From the NCBI RefSeq assembly GCF_024171815.1, contig NZ_JAMTCJ010000002.1, positions 930,001 through 994,000 of the forward strand: a stretch of DNA of 64,000 nt, given 5' to 3'. Under the pieces are notes generated by a model. It did not search any database. It saw only the letters and a program-made list of their open reading frames with translations, and was not told where the DNA came from. This DNA is from Williamsia maris. GTDB taxonomy: Bacteria > Actinomycetota > Actinomycetes > Mycobacteriales > Mycobacteriaceae. Each line of letters begins with the position of its first letter. Within the stretch, counting starts at the first letter, position 1. Positions 40,761 through 49,420 of the stretch are shown here, piece by piece. The position numbers and the translations under genes are program-made.

Positions 40761-41443
40761 GCGTCCCAGATGACCTCCAGCCCGACGCGGCAGCCGAGGA
40801 CGAACCGCATTTCGACGATGCGTTCCTCGACGCCCTGCGTGGGCAGAACAGCTGGCTGCGACATGCCGACGGCACCCGTGCCCGTCTGCCCGTCACGCGG
40901 TGGCTGGGTACCAGCGGCAACCGCGACGACGCCGCGTTCGACCGGCACGTGGCGGGGCTGTGCAGCGGCCCCACCATCGATCTCGGCTGCGGCCCTGGTC
41001 GTCTCGTGTGCGAGCTGATCGAGAGCGGTGTCTCGGCGCTGGGCGTCGACCGCAGTGAGCGTGCGGTCGCCATGACCCGTCGCCGTGGCGGGGTGGCGTT
41101 GCGCCGCAGCATCTTCGAGCGCATGCCCGCCGAAGGGCGTTGGCATCACGCGCTGCTCATCGACGGCAACATCGGCATCGGCGGCGACCCGTACGAGACG
41201 GTCACACGCGCCGGCGAGTTGGTCTCGTCGGGCGGCAGTGTCGTGATCGAACTCGACGCGGGCGTGCACAACGTCTGGCGTGGCGCCGTGCGGGTGGAGT
41301 CACGGCACGTGGCCGGGCCCTGGTTCCCGTGGGCGCGTGCCGGCGTCGGTTCGACGCGCGAGATCGCGGAACGGGCGGGCCTCGAGATGGGCACCGCGCA
41401 CGTCATCTCCGGCCGACACCTCGTCGAGCTCATCAAGCCCTAG
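40757..41443 (+). CDS. Class I SAM-dependent methyltransferase
   Basis: The 228-aa protein has the SAM-binding motif I TIDLGCGPGRLVCEL (about aa 75-90), the acidic loop end LGVDRS, and motif-IV-like HALLIDGNIGIGGDP. The N-terminal 60 residues are specific to this subgroup, with FLDALRGQNSWLRHADG and LPVTRWLG. Such methyltransferases often accompany GT2-DUF2064 pairs in actinobacteria; the acceptor is unknown but probably the product of those enzymes. The ATG at 40757 overlaps the preceding stop by 4 nt. It is the last gene of the three-gene operon; 68 bp separate it from the SDR gene. Confidence 0.87.
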   Translation: MSVPDDLQPDAAAEDEPHFDDAFLDALRGQNSWLRHADGTRARLPVTRWLGTSGNRDDAAFDRHVAGLCSGPTIDLGCGPGRLVCELIESGVSALGVDRSERAVAMTRRRGGVALRRSIFERMPAEGRWHHALLIDGNIGIGGDPYETVTRAGELVSSGGSVVIELDAGVHNVWRGAVRVESRHVAGPWFPWARAGVGSTREIAERAGLEMGTAHVISGRHLVELIKP

Positions 41444-41511
41444 CGGCCCGCGGAACTGAAGGCGGATTCAACAACCGGTTGATACGTCGCGGCCCACGAT
41501 CGTAGGCTGCG

Positions 41512-42291
41512 GTGGTGGACATAACTGGAGCAAGTGCAATCGTCACCGGCGGAGCCTCGGGAATCGGCGCAGCCGCCGCCCGTCAGCTCGCCGCCAAGGG
41601 CGCCAAGGTGGTCGTCGCCGACCTGCAGGCCGAGAAGGGTGAGGCCCTGGCCAAGGAGATCGGCGGCGTGTTCGTCAGCGTCGACGTCACCGACACCGAG
41701 CAGATCAAGGCCGCCGTCGACAAGTCGCTGGAGCTGGGACCGCTTCGCGCACTGGTCAACTCGGCCGGCATCGGCTGGGCGACCAGGACCATCGGTCGCG
41801 ACGGCGAATACGACTCGGCCTTCGACATCAACGCCTACAAGAAGGTCATCGCGATCAACCTGGTCGGCACCTTCGACTGCATCCGCCTGGCCGCGACGGC
41901 CATGACCCGCGGCGACGAACTGCCCTCGGGGGAGAAGGGTGCCATCGTCTCGATGGCCAGCGTCGCCGCGTTCGACGGTCAGATCGGACAGGCCGCGTAC
42001 TCGTCGTCCAAGGGCGGCGTCGTGGGCATGACCCTGCCGGTGGCGCGTGACCTCGCTGCCGCGAAGATCCGCGTGAACACCGTCGCCCCCGGCCTCATCG
42101 ACACCCCGATCTACGGCGAGGGCGAGGACGCGGAGAAGTTCAAGGCGCACCTCGGTCAGAGCGTGCTGTTCCCGAACCGTCTCGGCAGCCCGGACGAGCT
42201 GGCCTCGATGGTTCTCGAGCTCATCACCAACTCGTACATGAACGCCGAGGTCGTCCGCGTCGACGGCGGCATCCGGATGCCCCCGAAGTAG
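41512..42291 (+). CDS. Short-chain dehydrogenase, 3-hydroxyacyl-CoA dehydrogenase type
   Basis: The 259-aa protein has the classical SDR motifs: NAD-binding TGGASGIG, structural NSAG, catalytic Ser in SMASVAA and AYSSSKGG (Tyr-x3-Lys), then VAPGLIDTP. NAD preference is suggested by the Asp after the second beta strand (VVADLQ). The insertion with GDELPSGEKGAIVSMAS resembles mammalian HSD17B10 and mycobacterial 3-hydroxyacyl-CoA dehydrogenases, so a step of fatty acid or steroid side-chain oxidation is likely. Two adjacent GTG codons (41512, 41515) could start it. It converges on an alpha/beta hydrolase gene with 14 bp between the stops. Confidence 0.87.
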   Translation: MVDITGASAIVTGGASGIGAAAARQLAAKGAKVVVADLQAEKGEALAKEIGGVFVSVDVTDTEQIKAAVDKSLELGPLRALVNSAGIGWATRTIGRDGEYDSAFDINAYKKVIAINLVGTFDCIRLAATAMTRGDELPSGEKGAIVSMASVAAFDGQIGQAAYSSSKGGVVGMTLPVARDLAAAKIRVNTVAPGLIDTPIYGEGEDAEKFKAHLGQSVLFPNRLGSPDELASMVLELITNSYMNAEVVRVDGGIRMPPK

Positions 42292-42305
42292 GTCGCGACT
42301 CCGGA

Positions 42306-43097
42306 TCAGCCGGTTCGGCCGAGGATGAGTTCCACGGTCTGGGCCGGCTGATCCCACATCGGGAAGTGCCCGCACTTGTCGAACCAGTGCAACTCCGAGT
42401 CCGGGAACGCCGCCTGCGCACGTGCGGCCTGCTTGGGCAGCGTGACGCGGTCCTGCCGACCCCATCCGATGGTGACCCGGCCGGGCGTCGTACCCGCGGG
42501 AGCGCCCTCCTGCAGCGGACCGTCGACGAGCGCGTTGAGTGCGTCGCGCAACGACGTCGCCTTCTTGAAACTGCGCATCTCGTGCAGGGCCACCGATGCG
42601 GGCAGCTTCCACGGCGCGGCCGAGAACTGGGTGAGCAACGCCGTGCGTCCGACCGGGTTGCCGGTGAGCGCGGGCATCACCGGCTGCAACCCGAGAACCA
42701 GCGGCAGCGATGCCTTGAGTGCGGTGCTGAAGAAGCGGAGTTCACCAGGGCTCCAGAAGCCGCCGGGATCCAGCGCGACGGTGTCGCCACCCACGCCGCG
42801 GCGCGCCAGCTCGAGGACCATGCGCGCGCCCATCGAGCTGCCGACGGTGTCGATGCCTGCGAGATCGTGGGAGTCGATGAAGTCGGAGACCGCGTCGGTG
42901 AGCGACGCGATGGTCACCTCGCCCGGCAGAGGCGGCGTCTCCCCGAACCCGGGGAGGTCGATGCTGATCACCTCGCGGTGGCGCGCCAGCTCATCGAGGA
43001 TCGGCGACCACGACGGCCAGCTCGCGCCGAGGCCGTGGACCAGCAGCAATGGGGTGCCGCTACCGCGGCGATCGAAGTTGAGTGAACCGACAGACAT
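42306..43097 (-). CDS. Alpha/beta hydrolase
   Basis: The 263-aa protein has the oxyanion-hole LLLVHGLGASW, nucleophile elbow VGSSMGAR (Ser), acid in GRQDRV and His in CGHFPMWDQP, so the catalytic triad is complete. There is no signal peptide. The cap region contains PVGRTALLTQFSAAPWKLP. The substrate is not predictable. A good AAGGAC ribosome-binding sequence lies just upstream of the ATG. It diverges from the MDR oxidoreductase across a 301-bp region, so the two may share control. Confidence 0.88.
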   Translation of the reverse strand: MSVGSLNFDRRGSGTPLLLVHGLGASWPSWSPILDELARHREVISIDLPGFGETPPLPGEVTIASLTDAVSDFIDSHDLAGIDTVGSSMGARMVLELARRGVGGDTVALDPGGFWSPGELRFFSTALKASLPLVLGLQPVMPALTGNPVGRTALLTQFSAAPWKLPASVALHEMRSFKKATSLRDALNALVDGPLQEGAPAGTTPGRVTIGWGRQDRVTLPKQAARAQAAFPDSELHWFDKCGHFPMWDQPAQTVELILGRTG

Positions 43098-43398
43098 GGG
43101 GCAGGTCCTTTCACCAGTGAGATTTCCCGGTGCGACGACTTCTCCGTCGCGAAAAAGCTTGTGACGTCAACGCTACCGGCTGCACACGCCACCCCGTCAG
43201 ACGAGACCGCCGGTGATCGCGTCGACCAGGGCTTCGAGACCGTGGATCGGCGAGCACCGATTACGTTTCCCACCCTGACGGGTATGACGCCGAGTCGAGC
43301 CCATGCCGCGCAGTCATGCCCGACATGCCTGTTCAGCGCTTTTCGCATGCCCGTGTCCTGGCTAGCGTCGGACACAGAAACGAACCGAGAGGACGAAT
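43098..43398. other. 301-bp divergent intergenic region with one clear operator candidate
   Basis: This gap separates an alpha/beta hydrolase gene from an MDR oxidoreductase gene. I see no protein-like frame in it. It contains promoter space for both genes and the inverted repeat listed separately at 43353-43375. Nothing else stands out. Confidence 0.6.
43353..43375 (+). promoter_or_regulatory. LysR-type T-N11-A operator candidate
   Basis: Perfect 6-bp arms GTGTCC and GGACAC are separated by exactly 11 bp, the classic geometry of a LysR-family site. It ends 23 bp before the GTG at 43399. A LysR-family gene lies just downstream of the regulated gene in convergent orientation and is the natural candidate regulator; that pairing is inferred. 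Confidence 0.55.
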
Positions 43399-44490
43399 GT
43401 GATGCTGGCCGCGGTGATGGACGATTTCGGTACGCCGTTGGATGTCCGTGAGGTGCCCGATCCGGGCGCGCACGGCGGCGAGGTGGTGGTCGAGGTGTTG
43501 GCCACCTGCGTGTTGCCGTACGCGTCCGAGGTGTTCGGAGGTGCGCGGCGGTACCCCCTCGAACCGCCGGTGATCCCGGGCCTCGGTGGGGTCGGGCGTG
43601 TGGTGACGGCAGGACCCGACTCCACGCGCCTGACTCCCGGGGAACTGGTCTGGTGTGACGCAACGGTGCGGTCCCGCGACGACGCGACGACCCCGGACAT
43701 CACGTTGCAGGGATGGAGTTCGCGAGGCGACGGGGGACTGCGGTTGTCGCGGCACTTCCACGACGGGTCCTTCGCCGAGCGGATGTCGGTACCGACCGAA
43801 TGTGTCCACCGCCTGTCGGACGTCGACACGGTCGACGCGGCACGGTGGGCGGCGCTCGGGGTGTACCTCGTGCCGTACGGCGGCTTGCTGGCCGCCGAGT
43901 TCCGGGCGGGCGAGTCGCTGCTGGTCAGCAGCGCGACCGGGAACTTCGGTAGCGCGGCGGTGTCGGTGGGCCTCGCGATGGGTGCCCGTCGGGTAGTCGC
44001 CGTGGGCCGAAATCGGCACGTCCTGGACGACCTGCGTACGCGCTTCGGCGACCGCGTTCGTGCCGTTGCGCTGACGGGAGATGCCGAGGCGGACCGGGCC
44101 GCCATGCTCGCCGCCGCGGGCGGCCCGGTCGACATGGTGCTCGATCTTCTCCCGCCGTCGGTCGATGCCTCCGTGGTCCGTGCCGCGGCGATGACGGTGC
44201 GCGAGTACGGACGCGTCGTCCTGATGGGCGGGGTGGGCATGCTCGGTGGCGACGATCTGTCGTTGCCCTACCCGTGGCTGATGCGGAACTCGGTCACGGT
44301 CCGCGGTCAGTGGATGTATCCGCGCGACGCGAACGGTCGATTGATCGAACTGGCCAGGGCCGGGCTGCTCGACCTCGGTCAGGACTCTGTCCACACCTTT
44401 CCGCTGGCGCACATCAACGAGGCCATCGCGCACGCTGCCGCGCACGGCGGCCCGTTCACGAGGACCGTTCTCACGCCCGGTGATCGGTGA
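43399..44490 (+). CDS. Zinc-independent MDR alcohol dehydrogenase/quinone oxidoreductase-like protein
   Basis: The 363-aa protein is a medium-chain dehydrogenase/reductase: an N-terminal GroES-like domain with PVIPGLGGVGRVV, then a Rossmann domain with SSATGNFGSAAVSVGLAMGA for NAD(P) binding. The catalytic-zinc Cys and His positions of classical alcohol dehydrogenases are not evident (for example, GLGGVGRV replaces GHE), so it is more like a quinone-oxidoreductase or reductase member. The ribosome-binding sequence GAGAGGACGA precedes GTG 43399; ATG 43402 is an alternative. A LysR-like operator lies directly upstream. It converges on the LysR gene with 10 bp between the stops. Confidence 0.84.
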   Translation: MMLAAVMDDFGTPLDVREVPDPGAHGGEVVVEVLATCVLPYASEVFGGARRYPLEPPVIPGLGGVGRVVTAGPDSTRLTPGELVWCDATVRSRDDATTPDITLQGWSSRGDGGLRLSRHFHDGSFAERMSVPTECVHRLSDVDTVDAARWAALGVYLVPYGGLLAAEFRAGESLLVSSATGNFGSAAVSVGLAMGARRVVAVGRNRHVLDDLRTRFGDRVRAVALTGDAEADRAAMLAAAGGPVDMVLDLLPPSVDASVVRAAAMTVREYGRVVLMGGVGMLGGDDLSLPYPWLMRNSVTVRGQWMYPRDANGRLIELARAGLLDLGQDSVHTFPLAHINEAIAHAAAHGGPFTRTVLTPGDR

Positions 44491-44500
44491 CGTGTCCGCG

Positions 44501-45397
44501 TCAGGCAGCGGTGGTTCGGAGCGTGTCGATCATCGCTCCGATCGCGGGATCGACGTCATCGGTGCGATGTGCGAGGACGATGCGCCGCGACTCGGCCGGT
44601 CCATCGGCCACCCGGAGGAGTCGGACGCCGGCGGGCAGGGCGTCGGCCATGTTCGACGCCACCGTCGTCACACCGAGGCCCGCCGCGACGAGGCCCGACT
44701 TGGTCATCCAATCGCGGGCCACGTGCGCGACGTGCGGTCGTCCCGGAAGAGACGGCCATGCGCCGAGCAGCGGTTCCTCGGTGCGTGACGGCGCCACGAT
44801 CCACCGCTGGTCCATCAGCTCTGCGCGAGTGGCAGATTCGCGATCTCCGAGCGGCCCCGAGGCCGCGACCGCGACCATCAGCGTCACCTCGGTGATCGTG
44901 GTGACGGAGAGGCTCGGTGACTCGGAGTCGAGCGGCCGGTGTGGAGGGCGCGAGGTCACGATCGCCGCGTCGAGGGAGCCGGCACGAATGGCCCGGATGA
45001 GCGCGGGGGACGATCCCTCTCGCGTGGTCACGGCGATGTCCGGCCGGTTGCGGCTCAGCGCGGCCAGTGCCCGTGGCACGAGAACCGTTCCGGCGCTGAA
45101 GAACATCCCGAGACGGATCACGGATTCGGTCCGCGTCGGCCCACGTAGCGTGCGCTCGACGGCGTCCATCTCGTCGAGAACGCGCGCCGCGTGTGGCAGC
45201 AGTCGGGACCCGGCGGGCGTCAGGACCACACCGCCGGGCACGCGGTCGAATAGCCGGGTGTGTGCCGCCTTCTCCAGGGCGGCCACCTGACGTGAGATCC
45301 CCGACTGCGTGTACCCCAGGGCGTGCGCCGCCGCGGTGAAGGTGCCTCGCTCTGCGACCTCGCGGAGTACGCGGAGACCGGGGATCGACATGTCCAT
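44501..45397 (-). CDS. LysR-family transcriptional regulator
   Basis: The 298-aa protein has the N-terminal winged helix-turn-helix typical of LysR (LREVAERGTFTAAAHALGYTQ, then SGISRQVAALE and PAGSRLLPHA) and a C-terminal type-2 periplasmic-binding-like effector domain. The length is normal. It lies 15 bp downstream of a TetR gene on the same strand, so the two regulators may share a transcript. Candidate targets are its own operon and the MDR gene, which carries a T-N11-A repeat. Confidence 0.92.
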   Translation of the reverse strand: MDMSIPGLRVLREVAERGTFTAAAHALGYTQSGISRQVAALEKAAHTRLFDRVPGGVVLTPAGSRLLPHAARVLDEMDAVERTLRGPTRTESVIRLGMFFSAGTVLVPRALAALSRNRPDIAVTTREGSSPALIRAIRAGSLDAAIVTSRPPHRPLDSESPSLSVTTITEVTLMVAVAASGPLGDRESATRAELMDQRWIVAPSRTEEPLLGAWPSLPGRPHVAHVARDWMTKSGLVAAGLGVTTVASNMADALPAGVRLLRVADGPAESRRIVLAHRTDDVDPAIGAMIDTLRTTAA

Positions 45398-45412
45398 GAC
45401 GATCGATGATAG

Positions 45413-46039
45413 CTACCGGACGGGTGTGTCGATTCCGTCATCACCGGGTCCGGTGGACGTCACGAGCGCCACGATCGCGTCGGTCACCGAGTCGAGGTAG
45501 GCGGCATCCACCGGCTGTGCGCGCACCGCCGACCGCCAGTAGACGGGACCGGCGAGCAGATCCATCGCGAGTTCGATGTCGGCGTCGTCGCCGACCTCTC
45601 CGCGTTCGCGGGCGCGGGCGAAGATCGCGGCGGCGCGTTCACGTCGGGGGACCCCGATCATTCTCGTGTGGAGTTCGGCGAGTTCGGGATCGCGGCCGGA
45701 CTCGGCCACGAGGTCGGGGAGGATCCGCGAGAAGAGCGGGTGATCGAGCCAGAGTCGAAGCGCCTCGACCGATTCACGGATGTCAGCACGGAGTGACCCG
45801 GTGTCCGGCGTGGCGGCGAGCTCGACGCTGAACTCCGACAGCACCGCGATCGTCATCGCGGTCTTCGAGGGCCATCGCCGATACAGGGCGCTCTTGCCGA
45901 CCCCGGCACGCCGGGCGACGGCCTCCATCGAGAGTCGTCCGATGCCGACCTCGGCCAGCATCTCGAGCGCTGCGCTGTTGATCGATTCCGTGGTGTCGGC
46001 GTTCAGGACGGCGGCTCCGCTGGGACTGCGTCGGATCAT
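45413..46039 (-). CDS. TetR-family transcriptional regulator
   Basis: The 208-aa protein has the TetR N-terminal DNA-binding domain, with SINSAALEMLAEVGIGRLSMEAVARRAGVGKSALYRRW forming helices 1-4 over about aa 20-60, and a helical ligand-binding domain resembling TetR_C_16-type members. I chose ATG 46039 (MIRRSPSG); the frame continues upstream but would run through its own operator region. It diverges from the SnoaL-like gene across 85 bp containing two similar palindromes, so it probably represses both directions. Confidence 0.9.
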   Translation of the reverse strand: MIRRSPSGAAVLNADTTESINSAALEMLAEVGIGRLSMEAVARRAGVGKSALYRRWPSKTAMTIAVLSEFSVELAATPDTGSLRADIRESVEALRLWLDHPLFSRILPDLVAESGRDPELAELHTRMIGVPRRERAAAIFARARERGEVGDDADIELAMDLLAGPVYWRSAVRAQPVDAAYLDSVTDAIVALVTSTGPGDDGIDTPVR

Positions 46040-46061
46040 CGTCGGATCGTAGCAACGGACG

Positions 46062-46104
46062 AGACGGTTCCGTTCTGTTAACGTGGTCGGGACGGTACCG
46101 TTCC
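46062..46104. promoter_or_regulatory. Paired TetR operator candidates in a divergent promoter
   Basis: Two related palindromic elements occur in the 85-bp region between the TetR gene and the SnoaL-like gene: ACGGTTCCGT (46064-46073) and ACGGTACCGT (46092-46101, a perfect palindrome). Their centres are 28 bp apart. Both are flanked by GA on the left and TC on the right. Confidence 0.65.
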
Positions 46105-46124
46105 GTCCAACAGGAGGTAACTGA

Positions 46125-46544
46125 ATGAGAGCCGTTGACGTCGTCGATCGGACCCTTGACCTTCTCGTCGACCACGACATGCACGCGTTCGTCGAGATGT
46201 TCGCCCCGGACGGGGTGATGGAGTTCCCGCTGGCGACCGGCGACGCGACACGTGCGGTGCGGGGACACCTCGCACTGCACGACTACCTCGACGACTACGC
46301 GTCGATCCTCGACATCCGCTCCCTGGACCGCACCGTGCACGTGACCACCGATCCCGAGGTGGTCATCGTCGAGTTCACCGTGGACGGGGTGGTCGTCGCG
46401 ACCGACCGGCCGTATCGAATGGTCTACATCGCGGTGATCACCGTCCGTGACGACGCGATAAACCGCTACCGCGACTACTGGAATTCGGCGGCGGTCGTCG
46501 ACATCGTGGGTGCCGACGCCCAGCTCGCGGGCGGGCAGGCGTGA
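46125..46544 (+). CDS. SnoaL-like / NTF2-fold protein
   Basis: The 139-aa protein fits the SnoaL-like NTF2 superfamily: an N-terminal helix (VDVVDRTLDLLVDHDMHAFVEMFAPDG), GVMEFP, and C-terminal strands YIAVITVRDDAINRYRDYWNS. Members include cyclases, isomerases and small ligand-binding proteins; which applies here cannot be told. It has a strong AGGAGG ribosome-binding site 7 nt before the ATG. It is translationally coupled to the NmrA-like gene by a 4-nt GTGA overlap and probably controlled by the divergent TetR regulator. Confidence 0.84.
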   Translation: MRAVDVVDRTLDLLVDHDMHAFVEMFAPDGVMEFPLATGDATRAVRGHLALHDYLDDYASILDIRSLDRTVHVTTDPEVVIVEFTVDGVVVATDRPYRMVYIAVITVRDDAINRYRDYWNSAAVVDIVGADAQLAGGQA

Positions 46545-47374
46545 GCGCCGTTCTGGTGCTCGGTTCGACCGGGACCGTGGGCAGTTCGGTGTCGGCGCTG
46601 CTCGCCGAGGAGGGGGTGGGCGCCCGACGGGCGACACGAAGCCCGCGGTCGGCAGGACAGATCCGATTCGACTGGTTCGACGCCGACACCTGGGCGTCCG
46701 CGCTGACCGGGACGTCGGCGGTGTATCTGATCGCGCCCGTCGGCGCTGCCGATCCAGCCGTGGTCGTCGAACCGTTCCTTCGCGCCGCACGTGACGCGGG
46801 AGTGCGGCGAGTGGTCGTGCAGAGCGCGTCCGCGGTGTCCGCCGGCGATCCGGGTCTCGGTGAGATCCACACTCTGGCGGAGCAATTGGTGCCGGAGTGG
46901 ACGGTGCTGCGGCCGTCGTGGTTCATGCAGAACTTCGCCGGTGAATCCGCTCTCGCCGACGGCGTGCGCCGGGGCGAGATCGTCACGGCGACCGGTGACG
47001 GCCCGGTGGCCTTCATCGACGCACGCGACATCGCCGCGGTCGGTGTCCGCGCACTGCTCGACCCGACTCCGTACGTGGGTGCGCACGTCCTGACCGGCCC
47101 GCAGGCGCTGACCTACACGCAGGCCGCGGAGATCATCACGCGCGTCACGGGCACGCCGGTCACCCACCGGTCGGTCACGGTGGATGAACTCGCCGCCCAG
47201 CACGTCGAGCACGGTCTGCCCGCCGAGTACGCCCCGATCCTGGCGGGACTCGACCTCGACATCCGCAACGGGTCGGAGAACCGCGTCACCGACACCGTCG
47301 AGCGGGTCACCGGTCGAGCGCCGAGATCGTTCGAGGACTTCGTCCGCGAGTACCTCGCCGCCGACACAGCGTGA
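46541..47374 (+). CDS. NmrA-like NAD(P)-binding atypical SDR
   Basis: The 277-aa protein opens with the Rossmann motif VLVLGSTGTVGSSV, and contains VYLIAPVG, VVVQSASAV, VLRPSWFMQNF and FIDARDIAAVGV, the pattern of NmrA/ergot-biosynthesis-AgnoG-like SDRs. These act as NAD(P)H-dependent reductases or redox sensors. The Tyr-x3-Lys of classical SDRs is not in place. It overlaps the SnoaL-like gene, and the pair plus TetR control suggests a small inducible detoxification or reduction unit; that is inference. Confidence 0.87.
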   Translation: MSAVLVLGSTGTVGSSVSALLAEEGVGARRATRSPRSAGQIRFDWFDADTWASALTGTSAVYLIAPVGAADPAVVVEPFLRAARDAGVRRVVVQSASAVSAGDPGLGEIHTLAEQLVPEWTVLRPSWFMQNFAGESALADGVRRGEIVTATGDGPVAFIDARDIAAVGVRALLDPTPYVGAHVLTGPQALTYTQAAEIITRVTGTPVTHRSVTVDELAAQHVEHGLPAEYAPILAGLDLDIRNGSENRVTDTVERVTGRAPRSFEDFVREYLAADTA

Positions 47375-47451
47375 ACGCGCGTCTCCCGTTCGCCCGCGCG
47401 CGCAGGTCGGCGCGCGTCTGAACGGTGGGCGCGCGCTGATGGTCCGGACAG

Positions 47452-47490
47452 CACTCAGCCCGGCCTCCCTACGGGCGACCGGGCTGAGTG
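47452..47490. terminator. Bidirectional terminator between the NmrA-like and acyl-CoA dehydrogenase genes
   Basis: A perfect 12-bp stem, cactcagcccgg (47452-47463) with ccgggctgagtg (47479-47490), encloses a 15-nt loop. It lies between convergent genes. No T tract follows. Stem and loop lengths equal those of the terminator after the NRPS. Confidence 0.8.
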
Positions 47491-47506
47491 GGTGGATCAG
47501 TTCAGA

Positions 47507-49339
47507 TCAGAACGCGGCTTCGTCGAGCTCCATCGGATCGTTGTCGATGTTGTCGATGATGGCCTTGGTGGAGGTCAGCTGCGGGAGCATGTTCTTCGCG
47601 AAGAACGATGCGACCGCGATCTTGCCCTCGTAGAACGGCTTGTCCGTGCCCTCGGCGCCGGCGTCGAGAGCCGCGAGTGCGACCTCGGCCTGACGCAGCA
47701 GGAGCCAGCCGATGACCAGGTCGCCGACCGAGAGCAGGAAGCGGACCGAGCCGAGGCCGACCTTGTAGAGCTGGGTCGAGTCCTCCTGGGCTCCCATGAG
47801 GAACCCGGTCAGCGTCGCCGCCATGCCCTGGACGTCGTCGAGAGCGGTCTTGAGCAGCGCGCGCTCGGCCTTGAGGCGACCGTTGCCCGCCTCGGAGTCG
47901 ATGAACGAGCTGATCTGGCCGGCGATGTGGGCCAGGGCCTGGCCCTTGTCGCGGATGATCTTGCGGAAGAAGAAGTCCTGCGCCTGGATCGCGGTGGTGC
48001 CCTCGTACAGCGAGTCGATCTTGGCGTCGCGGATGTACTGCTCGATCGGGTAGTCCTGCAGGAAGCCGGATCCGCCGAGCGTCTGCAGCGACTCGGTGAG
48101 GACGCTGTAGGCGCGCTCGGAGCCGACGCCCTTGACAATCGGGAGCAGCAGGTCGTTGACGCGGAACGCGAGGTCCTTGTCGGCGCCGGAGACGATCTTC
48201 GCCGCGGCCTCGTCCTGGTGCGACGCGGTGAACAGGTACACCGCACGCAGGCCCTCGGCGTACGCCTTCTGCGTGAGCAGTGCGCGACGTACGTCGGGGT
48301 GGTGGGTGATCGACACGCGCGGGGCGGTCTTGTCGGTCATCTGGGTCATGTCGGCACCCTGGATGCGCAGCTTGGCGTAGTCCAGGGCCTGCAGGTAACC
48401 GGCGGACAGGGTGGCGATGGCCTTGGTGCCCACCATCATCCGGGCGTGCTCGATGACGTCGAACATCTGCGCGATGCCGTCGTGGACCTCGCCGACGAGC
48501 CAGCCCTTGGCCGGGATGCCGTGCTGGCCGAAGGTGACCTCACAGGTGGCCGAGACCTTCAGGCCCATCTTGTGCTCGACGTTGGTGACGAAGACGCCGT
48601 TGCGCTCGCCCAGTTCGCCGGTCTCGTGGTCGAAGTGGAACTTGGGGAGGAAGAACAGCGACAGACCCTTGGTGCCCGCGCGGGCACCCTCGGGACGGGC
48701 GAGAACCAGGTGGAAGATGTTCTCGGTCATGTCCTGGTCGGCGGAGGTGATGAAGCGCTTCACGCCGTCGATGTGCCAGGTGCCGTCGTCCTGCTGCACT
48801 GCCTTGGTGCGGGCCGCGCCGACGTCGGATCCGGCGTCGGGCTCGGTGAGCACCATGGTGGCGCCCCAGCCGCGCTCGGCACAGATCTGCGCCCACTTCT
48901 TCTGCTCGTCGGTGCCGTTGCGCCAGAAGATCTCGGCGAAGCCGGTGCCGGCGCCGTACATGAACAGTGCCGGGTTGGCGCCGAGGACCATCTCGCTGAT
49001 CGCCCAGAACAGCGACCGCGGGGCGGGCATGCCGCCGAGCTCCTCGGCGATACCGACCTTGTCCCAGCCGGCGTCCATGAAGGCCTTGTAGGACTTCTTG
49101 AAGGGCTCGGGGAGGGTGACGGAGTGCTCGTCGGGGTCGAAGACGGGCGGGTTGCGATCGGAATCGGTGAACGACTCGGCGATGGGCCCCTCGGCGAGGG
49201 TGCGCACCTCCTTGAGCATGTCCACCGCGGTCTCGTGGTCGAGATCGCCGAAGTCGCCGCTCTCCAGGACCTTGTCGAGCTGGAACAGCTCGAAGAGGTT
49301 GAACTGCAGGTCGCGCAGATTGCTCTTGTAATGGCCCAT
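47507..49339 (-). CDS. fadE5: Acyl-CoA dehydrogenase, FadE5 type
   Basis: The 610-aa protein matches the long mycobacterial FadE5 type, which removes two hydrogens from acyl-CoA thioesters in fatty acid beta-oxidation and uses FAD. It starts [17 protein letters not shown], as FadE5 does, followed by the acyl-CoA dehydrogenase domains ([41 protein letters not shown]). The catalytic Glu lies in [16 protein letters not shown]. The extra C-terminal domain (about aa 470-610) is typical of this subgroup. The ribosome-binding site AAAGGA precedes the ATG. A promoter with an operator-like palindrome lies about 100 bp upstream. Confidence 0.93.
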   Translation of the reverse strand: MGHYKSNLRDLQFNLFELFQLDKVLESGDFGDLDHETAVDMLKEVRTLAEGPIAESFTDSDRNPPVFDPDEHSVTLPEPFKKSYKAFMDAGWDKVGIAEELGGMPAPRSLFWAISEMVLGANPALFMYGAGTGFAEIFWRNGTDEQKKWAQICAERGWGATMVLTEPDAGSDVGAARTKAVQQDDGTWHIDGVKRFITSADQDMTENIFHLVLARPEGARAGTKGLSLFFLPKFHFDHETGELGERNGVFVTNVEHKMGLKVSATCEVTFGQHGIPAKGWLVGEVHDGIAQMFDVIEHARMMVGTKAIATLSAGYLQALDYAKLRIQGADMTQMTDKTAPRVSITHHPDVRRALLTQKAYAEGLRAVYLFTASHQDEAAAKIVSGADKDLAFRVNDLLLPIVKGVGSERAYSVLTESLQTLGGSGFLQDYPIEQYIRDAKIDSLYEGTTAIQAQDFFFRKIIRDKGQALAHIAGQISSFIDSEAGNGRLKAERALLKTALDDVQGMAATLTGFLMGAQEDSTQLYKVGLGSVRFLLSVGDLVIGWLLLRQAEVALAALDAGAEGTDKPFYEGKIAVASFFAKNMLPQLTSTKAIIDNIDNDPMELDEAAF

Positions 49340-49420
49340 GATGGCGTTCCTTTGTTGCGGGGCTGGATCGAGGCTGCTTCAGCGAGACCACATGCGAAAC
49401 CCCGGGCACTCCGTTGTTCC

